Below are positions 33,520 to 41,406 of a DNA stretch of 64,000 nt, piece after piece. The DNA lies in NCBI GenBank assembly GCA_017434885.1, contig JAFSGE010000005.1:1-64000 (forward strand), in the 5' to 3' direction. The first letter of the stretch is position 1. Each line of letters opens with the position of its first letter. Source of the DNA: Lachnospiraceae bacterium. GTDB lineage: Bacteria; Bacillota; Clostridia; Lachnospirales; Lachnospiraceae. Below the pieces are notes generated by a model. It was not told the DNA's origin. It did no database searches and saw only the letters and a list, made by a program, of their open reading frames with translations. The position numbers and the translations under genes were made by a program.

Positions 33520-35802
33520 TTATACATCCAACGACTGTATCATCACCGGTTTTCCTGCCTGCACAAATTCCATCATAACCGGCATCGGGTCTCCGTAATA
33601 AGCATCATATTCCGTGGCAGACCCGATATCATCTTGCGGAAAATGTACCACGGTAACTTCTATTTCATTCTTATAAGACTCAAATGTCTTTAAGTTACTT
33701 TCTATTTTCCGTCTTGCTTCCTCCGGCATCTCCTGCAGGATGCTGCTACTAATTCCGTAAAGCAGCTTCTTGCGCATTTTTACATCGCTTGTTACAGCAT
33801 CATCCGCTTTTTTATCACTTTCTTCTTTGCAGGATAAGGCGTTCTGCTTTTTATTCATAATTGGCAGTCCATGTGACAGTATCGTTTCCAGCCAATGTTC
33901 TCTTGTGTCTTCTCCCGCAAACTCTGTCAGTTTTTCCACATACATCTGCTTCATGTTTTCAGACTGCACAATCACCTTATCCGCATATACCACTCCCGGC
34001 ATCGTGACATAGTACTGCATATTGGCATATTCTCTGGCATTATCTTTAGAAAATTCATTTACCGTAAAAGGCGGCACATAGATAAGCTTGTCTGTATACT
34101 GCCTGATATTCTCCGCATAAAACAGCTCCGGAACCGAGACAGCCGGATGCCATGCATCATAAGGATTCTGAATAATAATCGCTTCCGGATGAAGGAGTTC
34201 CAAATATTCCGGTGTTAATATCCTGTAATCCAGCACATTAATTTCTTCCGGGAATGTTTCTCCTTCATAGCATATTTTTTTAGCCGAACCGTCATAATCC
34301 TTATAAAAATACGGAAGTGGCACCACATAGACATCACTGTTTTCATCTTCTGCCGCTGCCTGCCACAAGCTGTGCAAGCCGCCCCAGTCTTTTTCCATCA
34401 TCGGAAGAAACAAAATCGCCTTTCTATTCAGGACCTTCTCTTCAAGCTCTGTTTCAAAAGAACTTGCCGTTTGTTTCAGTTCTTCTATCGGTGCACTAAT
34501 ATCCGCCGGAACTCCCCCTTGCAGTTGTTCATAAATCTGATAGAGAGTTTCACAATATTTCTCCAACATGCCAACACAAATGCATCCTTCTCCCTTTATC
34601 TGTTCCAGTAAAGTTCCAAGATCTACCGCAAGCTGTTGACTGCCTCCGAGCAAATCAAATATACGGCTTCTGTCATTCTCCTGTTGCATGCACTGTTCAT
34701 CGCTCTTTGCTTGTATCAGGAGTGCTTCAACCGCCGTCATCAGTTCTTCCCGCATTCCCGCAAGCTCACTGACACACTCTTTTGCCATATTTTTGTAAGA
34801 ATATCCGACAATTTCTTTTTCGTTCTCAGACCGCTTTAGCTTTTCCCTGTCAAACCGAAACGCCGGCAAATCAAAGTCCAGCACCTTCTGAAGATTTTCC
34901 TTCTGTCCCTCAAAAAAAGGATAATTGTGAGCTCCTGCATCCTTCGAGGGCCGCCAATACTCTCCATAACGCATGCGAAGCATCTTGTCATAAACAGGCG
35001 AAACCGGTATTTCCATACACTCAAAAGGTATTCTCACTGCATTTTCATAATATTCCTTAGGATAATAATTGGCATTTTCTTTCAGTCCCCAGGGAAACAT
35101 CTGCACCAGACAGTCCGCTTCCTGTGCCGGTACTTCTGCAAAGCGCTTTTCTGCTTCTGCGTAAAGGTATCTTCCCATTTCCACCGGGTCATCCATTTGC
35201 TCAAAATGCTGTCCTGCCATTTCCTCAAGATTTCGGAAATGCCACTTCTTTTCTTCTTCGGTAAATTGTCCTTCCACAATTCCGTCGGCAATTCCCAGTA
35301 TATATTTACAGATTTTTTTCCGTCTTTCTTCTTTAATGGAGTCTCTGTGTACATAATCAAGCACAAAAATATCCACACAGGCAATATAAGGGAAATTGTG
35401 GAATCTCCTCAGGTGCTCTTTTTCAAAGCAAAAACGGTTCTTTCCCACTACTTTTCCCATAAAAAGCCAAAAATCCTTTTGATTACGGAAGGTTTGCACA
35501 TCAAATCCTTCTTCCATGTCAAAACGGGCTACCTCCATGAATTTTTGGTAGTCTTCTCTTTTCATGACAATATCCAAATCATCATCCCACGGAATAAACC
35601 CTCCATGGCGCACAGCGCCAAGCAGGGTTCCCCAGTCTGCAAAATATTCAATATCATGTAGTTTGCACACTCTGTCAATTTCCATCAAAACTTCCAGTTG
35701 TGCCGCCCATGCCTGCTTGATGGCAGCCGGAACAAAAAATCCGCATCTGACTTCATCCAGCAGAAATGATTCCTGTACACTCACCTTATTATTGCACCTC
35801 AT
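33520..35802 (-). CDS. LicD-family phosphotransferase 2 with large C-terminal domain
   Basis: 760 residues. Residues 15-190: LicD domain with EIDRVCKLHDIEYFADWGTL, LGAVRHGGFIPWDDDLDIVM, KREDYQKF and the D-x-F CVDIFVLDYV. LicD enzymes transfer phosphocholine or polyol phosphates from CDP donors. Residues 440-700 form a second domain shared with the paralogue upstream (AILFLPMMEKDWGGLHSLWQ, IIIQNPYDAW, YVTMPGVVYADKVIVQSENM) that resembles a nucleotide-sugar-type GT-B half but is not a named family to me. The start overlaps the paralogue's stop (TAATG). No membrane anchor. Confidence 0.85.
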   Translation of the reverse strand: MRCNNKVSVQESFLLDEVRCGFFVPAAIKQAWAAQLEVLMEIDRVCKLHDIEYFADWGTLLGAVRHGGFIPWDDDLDIVMKREDYQKFMEVARFDMEEGFDVQTFRNQKDFWLFMGKVVGKNRFCFEKEHLRRFHNFPYIACVDIFVLDYVHRDSIKEERRKKICKYILGIADGIVEGQFTEEEKKWHFRNLEEMAGQHFEQMDDPVEMGRYLYAEAEKRFAEVPAQEADCLVQMFPWGLKENANYYPKEYYENAVRIPFECMEIPVSPVYDKMLRMRYGEYWRPSKDAGAHNYPFFEGQKENLQKVLDFDLPAFRFDREKLKRSENEKEIVGYSYKNMAKECVSELAGMREELMTAVEALLIQAKSDEQCMQQENDRSRIFDLLGGSQQLAVDLGTLLEQIKGEGCICVGMLEKYCETLYQIYEQLQGGVPADISAPIEELKQTASSFETELEEKVLNRKAILFLPMMEKDWGGLHSLWQAAAEDENSDVYVVPLPYFYKDYDGSAKKICYEGETFPEEINVLDYRILTPEYLELLHPEAIIIQNPYDAWHPAVSVPELFYAENIRQYTDKLIYVPPFTVNEFSKDNAREYANMQYYVTMPGVVYADKVIVQSENMKQMYVEKLTEFAGEDTREHWLETILSHGLPIMNKKQNALSCKEESDKKADDAVTSDVKMRKKLLYGISSSILQEMPEEARRKIESNLKTFESYKNEIEVTVVHFPQDDIGSATEYDAYYGDPMPVMMEFVQAGKPVMIQSLDV

Positions 35803-38048
35803 TACACATCAATATTTTGCAACATCACCGGCTTGGATGCCGTTCTCATTAGCTGGGCACTCTTTCCGCCATCTCCATAAAAGGCATCCGACAGCCTTAC
35901 CGCCCGCTCTTTTTCCGCATCTTCCATAACGGTAATCCAATCCTTACCGGAAGCATCTGCAACAGCCTGCTGATACTGCTTCCAAACTTCCGGCGCACGT
36001 TTCCCAAGTCTTTGCTCAAGCTGCAAGTCCTGCAACCAGATAATCTGCAGTTTATCTGACTGTTCTTCAAAAATAGTCATGGTTTTCTGCATCTTGGCAA
36101 ACATTGCATCTTTATTTTTCAAAAGTCCGTCTCCGCTGATGTAATAGAGCAGTACTTTCTTATCCTGCCACTCATCGGGACGCAGTTCTGCTTCCTCATC
36201 TATATCATCTAACGGTGAACCGGTTCCATAGATTTTCTCTTCCCAAATAGAACGGGTATCCTCTCCTGCCCAACCCGATAGATAGTCCACATAGCTTTGC
36301 TTCATCGCTTCTGACTGGACAATTACTTTGTCCGCATTTACCACGCCGGGCATGGCCACATAATATTTCATACCATTGATGGCCCTGTCATCAGTAGGCG
36401 GTATTTCATCCGTTTTAAACCACGGAATATAAATAAGCTCTTCCGTATTCTTCCAAAGCTCCGTAGAATAATAGTCCGAATGCACCGTAAGTACATGGTC
36501 CCAGTTATCATGGGGATTCTGGATATAAATTTGGTCCGGATGATTATTTTCCAAATTATATTCCATAAAATCCGTAATGGGTACGTATTCCGGAAACTGC
36601 CCCCCGTCATAATACCGCTCGCTGAGTTTCCTTCCCATCTGTTTCTTATAATAATATGGGAGCGGAACCACTTTCACATCACAGTTTTCATCTGCACAGG
36701 CTGCCCGCCATACGCTTTCTATGGCTTTCCAGTGGGATGCGTGATAGGGCATAAAGACCACTTCTTTCTTGATAGCAAGTCTCTCCACGGATTCTGTTAC
36801 CATCTGCAGCGCTTCATCCAGAATCACACGCACGCCGCTGCCATCCGTCACTGCATTTTGCATCACTACGTTATATAATTCAAACACACCTTCACAGTAC
36901 TGTTCCAGCAGGGCAACCGTTTCCGTGCCCTCTCCTATCTTCTTTTCAATGGAATTTCCAATAACAACAGCCACATTTTGCAGTTCTTCAAACAATTTCT
37001 GCACCAGTTCATACTGCCCGTAGCCAATCAGCATTTCCAGTTTTTCATGAATCTGTGAAAGAAGCTGCAACTTATTCATCAAACTCTGCTTAAAGGTAGG
37101 ATTTTTCACCCTCTTATCAAGGTCACCGGGATATTGATAAGTTGGTAGCTCTGCATCATGCTCCTTTAAGAACTTATCATGATTGTCAAAATAAGGATAT
37201 TCGTGTCCACCGCCACTTCTGACATTTTTCATGTAATCGCCGTATTTTAATTTCAATACGCCATCATATCCCATAGGCACCGGTATATCCATCACGTCAA
37301 AAGGCATCCGCACAGAATCCGCATAGCATTCCTTGGGATAAACACTAACACCGGCCTCTAAGTATTGTGCAATCAATGCGATTCTGTCTCCATCCTCCTC
37401 GCCAAACAATGCATATAAGGCAGTCAGTAGCTTATACAGCTGATTCTTAATCTTGCCGTCGCGGTCAATCTTCTGCCTGCATACATTTTCAATCAGGGTC
37501 AAGAGGGCATCCAGTTCATCTTCCTTCAAATATCCCATTCCGTTAGAGTCGGCAACTGTCTTTACCATTTCTACCAGTTCTCTCTGGATTTCCTCTTCAT
37601 CCTTATTATTCGTCACATAATCCATAGGGAAAATGTCAATTCCAGCGGGGTATGGACAGTTGTGAAATTTATCGAGAAACTCCGGCTCATAACTGACAAA
37701 GCTGGTGTTAATCACACGCATCATTACATCCCAATAATTGTCATTGTTATCATACCAGAGAATTTCATAACCTTCCGGCAATTCATCTAAAACAATCTTT
37801 TGAAACTTTTCGTAGTCCATCCGCTTCATGGAAATATCCATATCATCATCCCACGGAATAAAACCGCCATGACGGATGCAACCAAGTAAAGTACCCCACT
37901 CTGCAAAATACTGAATGTTATGCTTCTTACAAATGCGGTCAACAACAGCAAGCACCTCAAGCTGGGATGCCCAGCAGCATTTCATTTTGGAACTGATATA
38001 GAAACCGTCTCTCACTTCTTCTTCGTAATAAGAATTCGGGAATTGCAT
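35802..38048 (-). CDS. LicD-family phosphotransferase 1 with large C-terminal domain
   Basis: 748 residues, paralogue of the next gene. LicD domain: VVDRICKKHNIQYFAEWGTL, LGCIRHGGFIPWDDDMDISM, KRMDYEKF, GIDIFPMDYV. C-terminal domain: VVFMPYHASHWKAIESVWRA, IYIQNPHDNWDHVL, YYVAMPGVVNADKVIVQSEA, SGWAGEDTRSIWEEKI. The pairing of two LicD proteins with two IspD-like enzymes parallels FKTN/FKRP with ISPD in ribitol-phosphate transfer to dystroglycan. GCAGGAGG precedes the ATG and lies directly against the flagellin terminator, leaving no room for its own promoter, so expression probably depends on read-through. Confidence 0.85.
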   Translation of the reverse strand: MQFPNSYYEEEVRDGFYISSKMKCCWASQLEVLAVVDRICKKHNIQYFAEWGTLLGCIRHGGFIPWDDDMDISMKRMDYEKFQKIVLDELPEGYEILWYDNNDNYWDVMMRVINTSFVSYEPEFLDKFHNCPYPAGIDIFPMDYVTNNKDEEEIQRELVEMVKTVADSNGMGYLKEDELDALLTLIENVCRQKIDRDGKIKNQLYKLLTALYALFGEEDGDRIALIAQYLEAGVSVYPKECYADSVRMPFDVMDIPVPMGYDGVLKLKYGDYMKNVRSGGGHEYPYFDNHDKFLKEHDAELPTYQYPGDLDKRVKNPTFKQSLMNKLQLLSQIHEKLEMLIGYGQYELVQKLFEELQNVAVVIGNSIEKKIGEGTETVALLEQYCEGVFELYNVVMQNAVTDGSGVRVILDEALQMVTESVERLAIKKEVVFMPYHASHWKAIESVWRAACADENCDVKVVPLPYYYKKQMGRKLSERYYDGGQFPEYVPITDFMEYNLENNHPDQIYIQNPHDNWDHVLTVHSDYYSTELWKNTEELIYIPWFKTDEIPPTDDRAINGMKYYVAMPGVVNADKVIVQSEAMKQSYVDYLSGWAGEDTRSIWEEKIYGTGSPLDDIDEEAELRPDEWQDKKVLLYYISGDGLLKNKDAMFAKMQKTMTIFEEQSDKLQIIWLQDLQLEQRLGKRAPEVWKQYQQAVADASGKDWITVMEDAEKERAVRLSDAFYGDGGKSAQLMRTASKPVMLQNIDV

Positions 38049-38062
38049 AAGAACCTCCTGCG

Positions 38063-38096
38063 CAAAAAAAGGAACCGGATGTTGTCCGGTTCCCTT
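38063..38096 (-). terminator. intrinsic terminator after flagellin
   Basis: Minus strand GGGAACCGGA, loop CAACA, TCCGGTTCC and TTTTTTT. Strong stem 36 bases after the flagellin stop. The LicD ribosome site begins about three bases beyond its T-run. Confidence 0.92.
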
Positions 38097-38131
38097 TGGT
38101 AGTCATTGTTTCGTTACTATCTCTACAGAAA

Positions 38132-39061
38132 TTAGCCAAGTAAGGACAGAACACCCTGATTGGACTGATTAGCCTGTGCAAGCATTGCCTGACCAGCCTG
38201 AGCAAGGATATTGTTGTTGGAATACTTAACCATTTCAGTTGCCATATCTGTATCACGGATCTGGCTTTCTGCTGCTGTAGTATTTTCAACTACGTTGTCC
38301 AAGTTGTTGATAGTATGTTCAAGACGATTCTGGATAGCACCGAGGTCAGATCTCTGTTCGGATACATCCTGAATAGCGGACTTAGCCCATACGTTCAAGC
38401 CTGCGAAGTAAGAAGCCTTCAGCATATTGGTTGCATTAACCTTTGCACCACTGGATAACTTGCAGTAGCTGAGGAATGCATTAACAACCTTTGCTGCAGT
38501 GTTCAGTGTTGTCTGAGCACTCATCTTTGTTAAGATGCTACCGAATGTTGTAGCCAATGTAGAAATACCCATGTTCTTGATGGTAACGGAAATCTTGTTG
38601 TTAACGTTAGATTCTGCACCAACCTGAAGATTTTTGTCCTTAAAGGAACCATTCAAGAGGCTCTGCTCGTTGAATGTTGTAGTATTCTTAACACGGTTGA
38701 TTTCCTGCATTAACTGGGAAACTTCGGAACCAACATAGCTTCTGTCCTGAGTTGTAAGAGTTGCATTTTCACCCTTTACAGCCAGTTCGTTAATTCTCTG
38801 AAGCATATCTTCAACTTCTGCTAAAGCACCTTCTGCTGTCTGCACTGCGGAGATACCGTCCTGTGCATTTAAGGAAGCCTGTGTAAGACCTCTCATCTGA
38901 CGTCTCATCTTTTCACTGATGGAAAGACCAGCTGCATCATCAGCTGCACGGTTAATCTTGTAACCGGAAGATAATTTCTCAGTTGACTTAGCCTGAGTTG
39001 CTGTGGTTAAACCAAGCATTCTGTTAGAGTTCATTGCTGTTAAATTGTGTTGTACTACCAT
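38132..39061 (-). CDS. fliC: flagellin
   Basis: 309 residues from the ATG at 39061 (AAGGAGG upstream). Conserved D0/D1 ends: VVQHNLTAMNSNRMLG, SSGYKINRAADDAAGLSISE and the C-terminal EQRSDLGAIQNRLEHTINNL, ending LAQANQSNQGVLSLLG. The central part (about residues 165-240) is short, replaces the D2/D3 domains, and is unusual: LSTLATTFGSIL..., FLSYCKLSSG with a cysteine, and GLNVWAKSAIQ with a tryptophan, both rare in flagellins. Secreted by the flagellar type III system. Controlled by a sigma-D promoter and probably by CsrA/FliW at the leader. Glycan genes lie on both sides. Confidence 0.95.
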   Translation of the reverse strand: MVVQHNLTAMNSNRMLGLTTATQAKSTEKLSSGYKINRAADDAAGLSISEKMRRQMRGLTQASLNAQDGISAVQTAEGALAEVEDMLQRINELAVKGENATLTTQDRSYVGSEVSQLMQEINRVKNTTTFNEQSLLNGSFKDKNLQVGAESNVNNKISVTIKNMGISTLATTFGSILTKMSAQTTLNTAAKVVNAFLSYCKLSSGAKVNATNMLKASYFAGLNVWAKSAIQDVSEQRSDLGAIQNRLEHTINNLDNVVENTTAAESQIRDTDMATEMVKYSNNNILAQAGQAMLAQANQSNQGVLSLLG

Positions 39062-39065
39062 ATTA

Positions 39066-39099
39066 TTTCCTCCTTGAATTTTCACGTCGCATCCTTGCG
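39066..39099 (-). promoter_or_regulatory. CsrA-type binding sites in the flagellin leader
   Basis: The transcript has CGCA-AGGA-TGCG (39088-39099), a four-base stem presenting AGGA in the loop, the canonical CsrA target. A second GGA lies in the ribosome site CAAGGAGG (39069-39076). Upstream TGCGTACG and CGTACGCA can pair with each other and would compete with the first hairpin. csrA and fliW are encoded at 44.2-44.9 kb. Confidence 0.65.
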
Positions 39100-39209
39100 T
39101 ACGTTTGTTTTTTTCGTAACTGATATTTTGAATTCGTACGCAGCCAAAATACCTGTTACAGGTTTACTTATTAAGTTGTTTGAAGCATTTACTGCTTCAT
39201 TTGTAATAT

Positions 39210-39236
39210 ATATCGGACGCTTCTTTTATTACTTAA
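39210..39236 (-). promoter_or_regulatory. sigma-D (sigma-28) promoter of flagellin
   Basis: Minus strand TTAA (39233-39236), 15 bases, TCCGATAT (39210-39217), against the consensus TAAA-N15-GCCGATAT. The same layout occurs before flaG and flgM. It leaves a leader of about 140 bases with a GAAGCA/TGCTTC hairpin at its 5' end. Confidence 0.88.
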
Positions 39237-39355
39237 CCCCTTTTTGAAAAATTTTTTATATTTTTTTTAATTTTTTTATGCTATGATACGGGTAAGGTCG
39301 AAATGACACCGGAAACTGTCATCAAAATCCCAAAAACGCTTGAAGGAGTTTTATC

Positions 39356-40537
39356 ATGAATATTGTTTTTCACCGCTACGGAAATATCTGCGAACCTGAT
39401 ATTATAGATGCTTTTTCTTCGTTTGGTCTGAATATCATAGAGGAAGATACTGAAATTTCCCAAAAATCTATCGAACCTGCCTTGCGGGTAAAGCTTATTG
39501 CCGAAAAAATTCTGGCAAACTCTCCTTTATTTGTTTTCAGTATCAATTTCTTTCCCTATATTTCCGAAGTATGTGAAAAACTTCATGTAATTTATGTCTG
39601 TCTCAGCGTAGATTGTCCGGTGTTGGAATTGTATTCAGCTTCCATCAGAAATCAGTGCAACAGAATTTTTCTGTTTGATTATCATCAGTATACACAGTTT
39701 CATGATGAGAATCCGAATTGCATTTTTTATCTCCCGCTTGCTGCCAACACAGCACGTTGGGACCAGGTTCTGCACGCAAACAAGGACGAATCCGACAGAT
39801 TGACACCTGTTTATGATATATCTTTTGTCGGCTCTTTATATAATGAAAAGTCAAGGCTTCCGCATCTGCCTCTTTCCGGCAAAGACCACGCTTTATGTGA
39901 GCAGTTGTTATCTGCCCGCCCTTTACTGTCTGGATTGTATCAGGTTGAAGATGCACTTACATCCGAAATCGTAAACGCAATTAAAAATGCCGATGCCGGA
40001 TTTTATACAATGCCGGATGCCTTTACAGACACCGACGCTTTTGTTGCCGCAAATTATTATCTGGGGATGGAGCTTTCCTCCCGTGACAGAATACAGCTAC
40101 TAAAGTCTTTGTCAGAAAAATTTGATGTGCACTTATTTACCCGCAGTGATTCCTCCGTGCTACCACACATTCACTGCCATGGCGGGGTATCCACTCATAC
40201 GGAAATGCCCCTTGTCTTTCAGCAAAGCAAAATAAATCTGAACATAACCATGTGTTCCATCCAAACCGGGTTATCCCAGCGAATCTATGACATCCTCGGA
40301 TGTGCTGGATTTTTGCTGACCGATTACCGTGGCGAGATTCCGGAGTATTTTGAAATCGGCACGGATTTGGATTGCTACGAAACCATAGAGGAATGCCACG
40401 AAAAAGTAGCATATTATCTCACTCATGATGATATACGCCGCGAAATCGCAGATAACGGATATCAAAAAGTAAAAGCGATGCATACCTATCAGATACGCAT
40501 CGCCCGCATTTTAAAAATTGTTTTTGCTTCTGTATAA
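39356..40537 (+). CDS. DUF3880/CgeB-like glycosyltransferase, probable flagellin glycosyltransferase
   Basis: 393 residues. N-terminal half is DUF3880-like (GNICEPDIIDAFSSFGLNII, FVFSINFFPYISEVCEKL, VCLSVDCPVLELYSASIRN). The C-terminal half has a glycosyltransferase family 1 tail: INLNITMCSIQTGLSQRIYD, ILGCAGFLLTDYRGEIPEYF, EIGTDLDCYETIEECHEKV. Proteins of this type commonly lie next to flagellin in Clostridia and are thought to attach the first sugar to serine/threonine. Divergent from flagellin; GAAGGAG precedes the ATG. An extended -10 TGCTATGAT at 39279-39287 is a possible promoter. Soluble. Confidence 0.8.
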   Translation: MNIVFHRYGNICEPDIIDAFSSFGLNIIEEDTEISQKSIEPALRVKLIAEKILANSPLFVFSINFFPYISEVCEKLHVIYVCLSVDCPVLELYSASIRNQCNRIFLFDYHQYTQFHDENPNCIFYLPLAANTARWDQVLHANKDESDRLTPVYDISFVGSLYNEKSRLPHLPLSGKDHALCEQLLSARPLLSGLYQVEDALTSEIVNAIKNADAGFYTMPDAFTDTDAFVAANYYLGMELSSRDRIQLLKSLSEKFDVHLFTRSDSSVLPHIHCHGGVSTHTEMPLVFQQSKINLNITMCSIQTGLSQRIYDILGCAGFLLTDYRGEIPEYFEIGTDLDCYETIEECHEKVAYYLTHDDIRREIADNGYQKVKAMHTYQIRIARILKIVFASV

Positions 40538-40544
40538 AACGTTT

Positions 40545-41024
40545 TTATTTCTTTTGATCCATGATTTGCGGTTCAACAGTATTGACACCGCCCCTCATAT
40601 TGCGATAATAATTCATCGCTACGTTAAGAGAACGTTTTCCCCGGCTGATTTCTGTCCGCTCCTTGGCAAAAGCAGCTTCAACAACACGCTTATTCCGCTC
40701 CTCCAAGGCCTGGATTAATGCACTTTTATCCATAATTCCGGATATTGCTTCCTGCATACGGCGAATCTGTTCCGCATATAAGCTTTTGTTGCTTTTCAGT
40801 TCCTGACAGACCCTGTTGTAAAGCATTTCAAAACCTTCATCAAGCTTATTCAATGCTTGTATATGCTCGGACTTTTCATCCATGCACCGGTCAAATTCTT
40901 CAAAATCAACAGACTCCCCGGCAAGTACCTCTGCCTGTCTTTGACATAACCGATAGATTTCTTCCAACACTTTTAGCTTTTTATCAAGACTCTCAACTAA
41001 AACAGATACATATTGCTTATTCAT
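40545..41024 (-). CDS. FliT/FlgN-like flagellar export chaperone
   Basis: 159 residues, almost entirely helical with heptad-like leucines (YVSVLVESLDKKLKVLEEIY, DEKSEHIQALNKLDEGFEML). No enzyme motif. Position directly after fliS in the flaG-fliD-fliS operon is that of FliT-type chaperones, which bind the cap protein. Sequence alone would not separate FliT from FlgN-like proteins. Three-base gap to fliS. It ends eight bases from the convergent DUF3880 gene with no obvious terminator between. Confidence 0.65.
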   Translation of the reverse strand: MNKQYVSVLVESLDKKLKVLEEIYRLCQRQAEVLAGESVDFEEFDRCMDEKSEHIQALNKLDEGFEMLYNRVCQELKSNKSLYAEQIRRMQEAISGIMDKSALIQALEERNKRVVEAAFAKERTEISRGKRSLNVAMNYYRNMRGGVNTVEPQIMDQKK

Positions 41025-41027
41025 CGT

Positions 41028-41405
41028 TTAGCTCTCCCTGTTGATTCGCATAACCTCTTTCCATGTATCTCTGACAGAGTTTAAATGCATATGCACTTCT
41101 TCCAATATCGCCTTGTCTTTTTTTACATTAGCCTCTATCAGTCTCTTGGACAAATAAGTGTATATCTTTTCAAAATCCTGGGCAACGGGATATCTCATAT
41201 CCAATGTAGCACGTAAATACTCAATAATCTTCTCTGCTTTTACAATATTAGTATATGCCTTCTGAACATCCTTGCTATCGATTGCCATCATTGCTATGTT
41301 ACAGAACTTAATCGCACCTTCATAAAGCATCAGCGTAAGTTCTGCAGGCGACGCAGTAAGCACTCTATTATTCTTATATTGTGCAAATGCACCGGGTAAC
41401 GCCAT
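41028..41405 (-). CDS. fliS: flagellin export chaperone FliS
   Basis: 125 residues. FliS signatures: FAQYKNNRVLTASPAELTLM, LYEGAIKFCNIAMMAI, VKAEKIIEYLRATLDM, VHMHLNSVRDTWKEVM. It binds the C-terminal disordered part of flagellin in the cytosol and stops premature polymerisation. Its ribosome site lies in the last codons of fliD, one base before overlap, so the two are coupled. Length is normal. Confidence 0.95.
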   Translation of the reverse strand: MALPGAFAQYKNNRVLTASPAELTLMLYEGAIKFCNIAMMAIDSKDVQKAYTNIVKAEKIIEYLRATLDMRYPVAQDFEKIYTYLSKRLIEANVKKDKAILEEVHMHLNSVRDTWKEVMRINRES

Positions 41406-41406
41406 T

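Noticed and set aside
36600-36605. G6 run in the first LicD gene as a phase-variation tract
   Set aside because: Six G encoding Gly-Gly in a region of ordinary GC is not exceptional, and the run is far inside the gene.
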